A stretch of DNA of 64,000 nt, taken from positions 124,001 to 188,000 of the forward strand of contig CAVSRD010000007.1 of NCBI GenBank assembly GCA_963730315.1, given 5' to 3'. The notes under the pieces were generated by a model. That model was not told the origin of the DNA. It did no database searches and was given only the letters and a program-made list of their open reading frames with translations. Below are positions 58,809 to 64,000 of the stretch, in pieces (the stretch's first letter is position 1; every line of letters starts with the position of its first letter). The position numbers were made by a program, and so were the translations under genes. This DNA is from VRUE01 sp963730315. GTDB taxonomy: Bacteria > Actinomycetota > Thermoleophilia > Solirubrobacterales > 70-9.

Positions 58809-60307
58809 TGGGACGCCTGCCGGAGCGAGACACCAGGGACGGAGCCACCAGGGGTGGCTTCAAGTGGCGGCCGAGCAACGCGGCGATCGCGGTGCTGTTC
58901 ATCGTGATCTTCACGGTCGGCCCCTACCTCGCGTTCACCGGACACGTCCCCTTCACCGGCTACGGCTACACGCTGGATGCGACCTTCGCCAACGGGGCGA
59001 ACATCTCCACCAACTCGCCGGTGCGGATCGCCGGCGTCGACGTCGGCAAGGTGATCGAAACCAGCCGCGACGGCAACGCGACCACAGTCACCTTCACGGT
59101 CGAAGGCAAGGGCCGGCCGGTGCACGACGACGCATTTGCCCAGATCCGCCCGCGGATCTTCCTCGAGGGCAACTTCTTCGTCGACCTCGATCCCGGCAGC
59201 CCCAGTGCCCCCGAGCTGGACAGCGAAGCGACGATCCCGATCGGCCACACCTCGACCGCGGTCCAGCTCGACGAGATCTTCAGCGCCCTGCAGTCCCCGG
59301 TGCGGGCCGACCTCAGCCGCCTGCTGGAGAGCTACGGCGAAGCGCTGACCCGCGAGCCGAGCGCCGCCGAAGACGCCACCCAGCTCCCCGAGGTGAAAGG
59401 CAAGACCGGCGCCGAAGCCCTCAACGGCGCCTTCCGCTACGGCGGACCGGCGGGCCGCTACAGCGCCCAGGTGACCAATGCCCTGCTCGGCACCAGCCCG
59501 CGCGATCTCTCCCGCCTGGTGGCGAGCGCCGGCCGCACCTTTGCCGCCCTCGCCAACCGCGAGGCCGACCTGCAGGGCCTGATCGTCAACTTCGACACCT
59601 TCACCGGCGCCCTCGCCGCCCAGTCGGCGAACCTCTCGGCCACCGTCCACCGCGCCGCGCCGACGCTGCGGACCGCGCGACGCTCGCTGGTCAGCCTCAA
59701 TCGCACGCTGCCGCCGCTGCGCGCCTACGCAATCGAGCTGCGGCCCGCGGTCGCGGAGCTGCCCGCGCTGATCGCGGCCGGCGAACCGTGGCTGAGGCAG
59801 GCGTACCCGCTGCTCTCCGGCAAGGAGGCCGGCGGCACCGCGAAGCTGCTGGCGGAAGCGATCCCCGGCCTCGCCGGCGCCGCCCAGGCCGGCAAGGCGA
59901 AGGCGCTGCCGCAGCTCAACCGGCTCAGCCTCTGCACCACCAAGGTGATCGTCCCGACCGGGAACCAGACGATCGAAGACCGCTTCAGCACGGGCGGGCC
60001 CAACTACCGCGAGTTCTTCTACTTCCTGGCGAACTTCGCCGGCTGGGGCCAGAACTTCGACGGCAACGGCCCCTACCTGCGGCTTCAGCCCGGTGGAGGC
60101 GACGCGCTCGTCAAGCAGGAGAACCCGAAGGGCAACCTCAGCACCGAGAAGCAGGACTGGGCGCACACCGTCGCCGCGCCGCTCGGCGTGCAACCGCAGC
60201 TAGGCGGGCGGCCGCCGAAGAAGCCCGAAGTCCGCTGCGACAGCAACCCCGTCCCCGACCTCAACGGCGCGCTCGGCCAGGCCGGCGCGCCCAACCTGAC
60301 GCCATGA
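58808..60307 (+). CDS. Mce/MlaD family protein 4
   Basis: 499 residues from ATG 58808, overlapping the previous stop by 1 bp. An unusually long charged cytoplasmic head (LPERDTRDGATRGGFKWRP) precedes the anchor AAIAVLFIVIFTVGPYLAF. The MlaD domain shows LDATFANGANISTNSPVRIA and GVDVGKVIETSRDG. The helical region starts LDEIFSALQSPVRADLSRLL. Two cysteines lie near the end (LSLCTTKVI, VRCDSNP). It is part of the predicted Mce lipid conduit. Confidence 0.92.
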   Translation: MGRLPERDTRDGATRGGFKWRPSNAAIAVLFIVIFTVGPYLAFTGHVPFTGYGYTLDATFANGANISTNSPVRIAGVDVGKVIETSRDGNATTVTFTVEGKGRPVHDDAFAQIRPRIFLEGNFFVDLDPGSPSAPELDSEATIPIGHTSTAVQLDEIFSALQSPVRADLSRLLESYGEALTREPSAAEDATQLPEVKGKTGAEALNGAFRYGGPAGRYSAQVTNALLGTSPRDLSRLVASAGRTFAALANREADLQGLIVNFDTFTGALAAQSANLSATVHRAAPTLRTARRSLVSLNRTLPPLRAYAIELRPAVAELPALIAAGEPWLRQAYPLLSGKEAGGTAKLLAEAIPGLAGAAQAGKAKALPQLNRLSLCTTKVIVPTGNQTIEDRFSTGGPNYREFFYFLANFAGWGQNFDGNGPYLRLQPGGGDALVKQENPKGNLSTEKQDWAHTVAAPLGVQPQLGGRPPKKPEVRCDSNPVPDLNGALGQAGAPNLTP

Positions 60308-61704
60308 CCGAGCGGACGCCGAAGACCAGCCGCTGGCGGCACTTCCGCGCCACCTTTTCGCGGCAGGCGCGCGGGCGCGGCAAAGACTCGATCGCGATCG
60401 CCGTCCTGGTCGTCGCCGGGATCACGATGACGCTCTGGATCTTCATCCAGCAGAAAGCGGCGCTGCCCTCCTGGGCGCCGTTCGTCGGCGAAGACTTCGT
60501 CCACATGACGGCGGACTTCAACAACGCGCAGGCGATCACTCCGGGACAGGGCCAGGCAGTGGTGATCGCCGGCGTCCAGGTCGGCAAGATCTCCTCGGTC
60601 GACCTCGAAGACGGCCACGCGGTGGTCGGCATGGACGTCGAGCCGAAATACCTGAAGCTGATCCATCCCGATGCGACGCTGCTGCTTCGGCCCAAAACGA
60701 ACCTCAACGACATGGTGGTGGAGATAAGCCCCGGCAAGGGCAGCGGCCAGGTCGAAGCGGGACACGACTTCCCGCTCTCCCAGACCGAACCGAGCATCCC
60801 CTTCGAGGCCCTCCTCGCGACCCTCGACGGCGACACCAGGCAGTACCTGCAGCTGCTTGTCGCCGGCGGCGCCAAGGGGATCGGCGGCCGCGGCCGGCAG
60901 CTCTCCGGCGCCTTCCGCCGCCTGCAGCCCTTCGCCCACTACATCGCCAACCTCAACCGGGCGGTCGCCCAGCGCCGCGTCGCGCTGGCGCGGGTGATCC
61001 ACGACTTCGGCCTGCTGACCGCCGAACTAGGCCGGCACGACACCCAGCTGGAACGCTTCGTCACCGCCTCCCGGGCGTCGCTCGGCAACTTCGCCAACCA
61101 GCAGCAGTCGATCCAGGAATCGCTGGTCGAGTTCCCGGCGACCCTCTCCGCCCTGCGTGCTGCCCTCGCCAGCTCCAACCGCTTCTCCCAGGTGGCGCGG
61201 CCGGCGCTGCTCGGGCTGATCCCACAGGCGCAGGCGCTCGGCCCGGCGCTGAAGGCGAGCGAGCGCTTGTTCAAGCAGACCGTGGCACCGATCCGCGATC
61301 AGATCCGGCCCTTCACCCGTCAGGTCCGCCCGGTGCTCGTCCACACCAAGCAGGGCTCCTCCGACCTCGACACGACCGTGAGCGAATTCGGCAGCTCGCT
61401 CGGCGCACTCAACGGCTTCTTCAACGAGCTCGCCTACAAGCCGAAGGGGTCGCGGCAGAGCTTCCTCTTCTACCTGCCCTGGTTGAACCACGACATCAAT
61501 GCCAGCTTCAACCTGGCCGACGCGGGCGGGCCGATCGCCCGGGGGCTGGTGATGATCTCCTGCAATGGCTCCTACATCGCAAACGGGATCGTCCCGCTGA
61601 AGCCGTACCTGCAGACGGTCATCCAGGGCGCGCGCGTCCCCACGCCGGAGGAAATCCCGCTCGCCGGCAGCACGAGCGGCCACTGCGAATACAGGGCGCG
61701 ATGA
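60304..61704 (+). CDS. Mce/MlaD family protein 5
   Basis: 466 residues; ATG 60304 overlaps the previous stop. A basic head (RTPKTSRWRHFRATFSRQAR) precedes the anchor SIAIAVLVVAGITMTLWIFI. The MlaD domain has MTADFNNAQAITPGQGQAVV and IAGVQVGKISSVDLEDG. The helical domain includes LDGDTRQYLQLLVAGGAKGI. The C-terminal cysteines are in MISCNGSYIAN and GHCEYRAR, the latter at the very end. The tail is shorter than in its neighbours. Confidence 0.92.
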   Translation: MTERTPKTSRWRHFRATFSRQARGRGKDSIAIAVLVVAGITMTLWIFIQQKAALPSWAPFVGEDFVHMTADFNNAQAITPGQGQAVVIAGVQVGKISSVDLEDGHAVVGMDVEPKYLKLIHPDATLLLRPKTNLNDMVVEISPGKGSGQVEAGHDFPLSQTEPSIPFEALLATLDGDTRQYLQLLVAGGAKGIGGRGRQLSGAFRRLQPFAHYIANLNRAVAQRRVALARVIHDFGLLTAELGRHDTQLERFVTASRASLGNFANQQQSIQESLVEFPATLSALRAALASSNRFSQVARPALLGLIPQAQALGPALKASERLFKQTVAPIRDQIRPFTRQVRPVLVHTKQGSSDLDTTVSEFGSSLGALNGFFNELAYKPKGSRQSFLFYLPWLNHDINASFNLADAGGPIARGLVMISCNGSYIANGIVPLKPYLQTVIQGARVPTPEEIPLAGSTSGHCEYRAR

Positions 61705-63248
61705 GCAAGCGAGCCCCCAGCACCGCGCAGCTCCTGCTCATCGCCGGCTTCGCGCTGTCCTGCTTCGGGATCCTGCTCTTCCTCTGGATCACCTTCGGCG
61801 GCCCGACCCCGTTCAAGGCGAAGCCCTACGAGATCAAGATCCCGTTCAACGAGGCGGCCCAGCTAGCCGAACAGTCCGACGTGCGGATCTCCGGCGTCTC
61901 GGTCGGCAAGGTGCAGAAGATCGAAGAGGCGCCGAGCGGCAAACGGGCGCTTGCGACGATCGCAATCGAAGACAAGTACGCGCCGATCCCGCAGGGCACC
62001 CGCGCCATCCTCCGCACCAAGACGCTGCTCGGCGAGACCTATGTCGAGCTGACGCCCGGCGACTCGAAGGCCCCGCAGCTCCACGACGGCTCCACCTTGG
62101 CGCTGGGAAACGTGGCCGAATCGGTCCAGCTCGACGAGATCCTCCGCACCTTCAACACCCGCACCCGGTCCGCCTTCCAGGAATGGATGCAGGAAGCCTC
62201 GGTGGCGATCGGCGGCCGCGGCCAGAGCCTCTCCTACGCCCTCGCCGAGCTCGATCCGACCCTCGCCGAATTCGATCGCCTCTTCCGGGTGCTGGACACC
62301 CAGCGGCTCGCGGTCGGGCAGCTGTTCCGCAACGGCGCCGTCACCCTGCGGGCGCTGCGGGGTCGCGAAGGGCAGCTGGCCTCGCTGATCCGCAGCTCGA
62401 ACGCCGTCTTCCGGACGGTCGCGGCCCGCGACCGCGACCTGGAAGCGTTGTTCCGCGCCTTCCCGACCTTCCAGGACGAGTCGAGGCTGACCCTCGACCG
62501 CCTCAAAGAGTTCGCAGTCAACACCGACCCGCTGATGCGCCAGCTGGTGCCGGCGGCGGAACAGCTATCGCCGACCCTGATCGCCACCTCGCGTCTGGCG
62601 CCGCAGGCGAAGGGCTTCTTCGAAGGGCTGGAAACGGTGATCGACCGGGCTCCGAGCGGCTTCCCGGCGCTGCGCAAGCTGTTCCGCGACGAGTTCCCGC
62701 CGCTGCTGCGGGCGGCCACGCCCTTCCTGCGCAACCTCAACCCGATCCTCAGCGGCCTCGAACTCTACAAGCGCGACCTCGCCGGCACGCTGGGGAACGT
62801 CGCCGCGGCGAGCAACGCCGTCCACCTCAGCACGGCGGGCAAGCAAATCCACTACCTGCGCTTGCAGGGCCCGTTCGGCCCCGAATCGCTGTCCACCTAC
62901 CCCGATCGCCTCACCGCCAACCGCAACAGCGCCTACAGCCAGCCCCGCTCGGCGGCGCGCCTCGCGAAGGGGCTGCTCAACTTCCACACCGGCCAGTGCA
63001 GCGCCGGAATCGTCGCCACGCTGAACCCCGACACGCCAAACGAATCGGACTTCAACCAGCGCACCGGGGGGGACGTCGTCAAAGCGACCGCCTTCTTCGA
63101 ACGGCTCAAGCTCTACGCCTACGCCGGACAGGAAAGCTCCGCAACGATCCCCGCCCCGGCCTGCAGCCCCCAGGCGCCGTTCGAACCGATCTACGGCAGC
63201 GGCCCGAAGACGATCTACCAGCACACCTACGAACAGTCCCAGCCCTAG
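61701..63248 (+). CDS. Mce/MlaD family protein 6
   Basis: 515 residues; ATG 61701 overlaps the previous stop, closing a chain of five overlapping junctions. The anchor is LLLIAGFALSCFGILLFLWI, which contains one Cys. The MlaD domain shows IKIPFNEAAQLAEQSDVRIS and GVSVGKVQKIEEAPSG. LDEILRTFNTRTRSAFQEWM starts the helical region. The end carries HTGQCSAGIVA and APACSPQAP. It is the sixth subunit, matching the MceA-F count of mycobacterial operons. Its stop is 4 bp from the stop of the convergent secreted paralogue. Confidence 0.92.
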   Translation: MSKRAPSTAQLLLIAGFALSCFGILLFLWITFGGPTPFKAKPYEIKIPFNEAAQLAEQSDVRISGVSVGKVQKIEEAPSGKRALATIAIEDKYAPIPQGTRAILRTKTLLGETYVELTPGDSKAPQLHDGSTLALGNVAESVQLDEILRTFNTRTRSAFQEWMQEASVAIGGRGQSLSYALAELDPTLAEFDRLFRVLDTQRLAVGQLFRNGAVTLRALRGREGQLASLIRSSNAVFRTVAARDRDLEALFRAFPTFQDESRLTLDRLKEFAVNTDPLMRQLVPAAEQLSPTLIATSRLAPQAKGFFEGLETVIDRAPSGFPALRKLFRDEFPPLLRAATPFLRNLNPILSGLELYKRDLAGTLGNVAAASNAVHLSTAGKQIHYLRLQGPFGPESLSTYPDRLTANRNSAYSQPRSAARLAKGLLNFHTGQCSAGIVATLNPDTPNESDFNQRTGGDVVKATAFFERLKLYAYAGQESSATIPAPACSPQAPFEPIYGSGPKTIYQHTYEQSQP

Positions 63249-63252
63249 GCTC

Positions 63253-64000
63253 TCAGCCCCTCGGCGTGCAGGGCACGACGAGGCCGCTCCTCAGCACCGT
63301 GGTGGAGGCAGTGCCGGGCACGCCTGCTTCGTTCCTGAACAGCGCCTTGAGGACCTTCGCACGGAAGCGGCCGTCCCGGCACCTGGCCTTCAGATAGCTC
63401 TGCTTCCTGCCCTTGTAGCTGAAGATCCGCTTGATCTTGAACTTGAAGTTGAGCAGCGAGCCGCTGCCGCCGGCGATCACCGGGATCCTCGCGACCGTGT
63501 GGAAGCCGAAGCGGCCCTTGTGGATCTTCTTGATCGTCACCACGGTGACGATCGCCGCCGGCACGGGCACGGTGATGAAGGAGTGGATGAAGAGCGTCGT
63601 CTTGCGCCCCTTGGTGCCGCCGTTGAACAGGATCAGCGGGCTGTGAGCGGTGATCGACCGCTGTTCGGGGAAGCTGATCTGCACGTTGACCCTTCCGTTG
63701 CCGACGATCGCCTTGCCGCAGACCCGCTTCGCCCCCTTGGTGTCGCGCGCCTCGAGCTGGCCGCGCCTGCAGGTCGGCAGGCCCCTCGCGTTGAGCGCAC
63801 CGTTCTTGTCGATGTCGATGATCACCTTGCGCAGCGCCGAGGGATGGGTGTTGTCCGAGGTCCTGGCCTTGCCGCTGATCTGCAGGGCGATCGGCGCCAG
63901 CCGCTTCTTCGGCAGCTTCTTCGGCGAGACGTTGCTGCCGAAGGTGAGGATCAGGTTGCCGACGCGGACCGTCGTCGACGCCGCGCTGGCGATCGCCGCG
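63253..64000 (-). CDS. Secreted protein, envelope paralogue family (copy 4), 5' end cut by window edge
   Basis: At least 248 residues; the frame is open to the right edge and the missing part is probably only the signal peptide start (the visible part begins AAIASAASTTVRVGNLIL). It carries all family marks: VSPKKLPKKRLAPIALQ, a VIIDIDKNGAL strand, RGLPTC, CGKAIVGNGRV, FPEQRSITAHSPLILFNG, GRFGFHTVARIPVIAGG, YKGRKQSYLKARC and a final Cys (VVPCTPRG). It converges on the mce array. Function unknown. Confidence 0.82.
   Translation of the reverse strand, partial: AAIASAASTTVRVGNLILTFGSNVSPKKLPKKRLAPIALQISGKARTSDNTHPSALRKVIIDIDKNGALNARGLPTCRRGQLEARDTKGAKRVCGKAIVGNGRVNVQISFPEQRSITAHSPLILFNGGTKGRKTTLFIHSFITVPVPAAIVTVVTIKKIHKGRFGFHTVARIPVIAGGSGSLLNFKFKIKRIFSYKGRKQSYLKARCRDGRFRAKVLKALFRNEAGVPGTASTTVLRSGLVVPCTPRG

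Overview
The window is high-GC DNA, roughly two thirds G+C by eye. It carries the replication-origin neighbourhood of an actinobacterial chromosome. The gene content fits a member of the Thermoleophilia (Solirubrobacterales-like) best: origin gene order, several Mce/MlaD proteins, two MMPL transporters, a Bacillus-type split cytochrome bc complex, menaquinone genes, and many TTG/GTG starts with few Shine-Dalgarno sites. The lineage is inference, because no rRNA gene is present.

1-22 kb. After a truncated CARDB-domain protein, pheA and an HNH nuclease gene comes the origin block. On the minus strand it is dnaA-dnaN-recF-dciA-gyrB-gyrA. On the plus strand it is rpmH-rnpA-yidD-yidC-jag-rsmG-parA-parB. 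The dnaA-dnaN spacer has DnaA-box-like repeats beside an AT-rich stretch, a parS-like site covers the rnpA/yidD junction, and a strong intrinsic terminator lies just upstream of gyrB. Then follow tRNA-Ile(GAT), a bifunctional-nuclease-domain gene, ddl, an aminotransferase, a phosphodiesterase and a PepSY/glycosyltransferase-like membrane protein.

22-43 kb. This part holds a YmdB-type phosphoesterase, two poorly known proteins, an ABC-2 exporter pair, and a tetrapyrrole operon (hemB, a fused AhbA/AhbB-like protein, hemL with no canonical start codon, and a small gene). An MMPL transporter follows with two secreted proteins on the same strand. Next are qcrA-qcrB-qcrC (Rieske, cytochrome b N-domain, subunit IV fused to cytochrome c), menG, a polyprenyl diphosphate synthase, tatA, tatC and an HtrA-like lipoprotein protease. 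Together these encode menaquinone synthesis, menaquinol oxidation and export of folded proteins.

43-48.6 kb. This is a sparser, accessory-looking stretch: a second UbiE-like methyltransferase with a UbiA-like membrane protein, a small ferredoxin-like-fold protein, a serine hydrolase pseudogene with a frameshift, small unknown genes and tRNA-Lys(CTT).

48.6-64 kb. This is a cell-envelope locus: two secreted paralogues, a PadR regulator divergent from a second MMPL transporter, then six overlapping mce genes with no YrbE permease gene in the window, and a further secreted paralogue converging on them and cut by the right edge. Counting the copy at 31 kb, the window has four members of one secreted family. 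Three lie beside the mce/MMPL locus and one lies downstream of the other MMPL gene, which suggests a lipid or envelope transport system. No CRISPR array, insertion sequence or phage gene was recognised.
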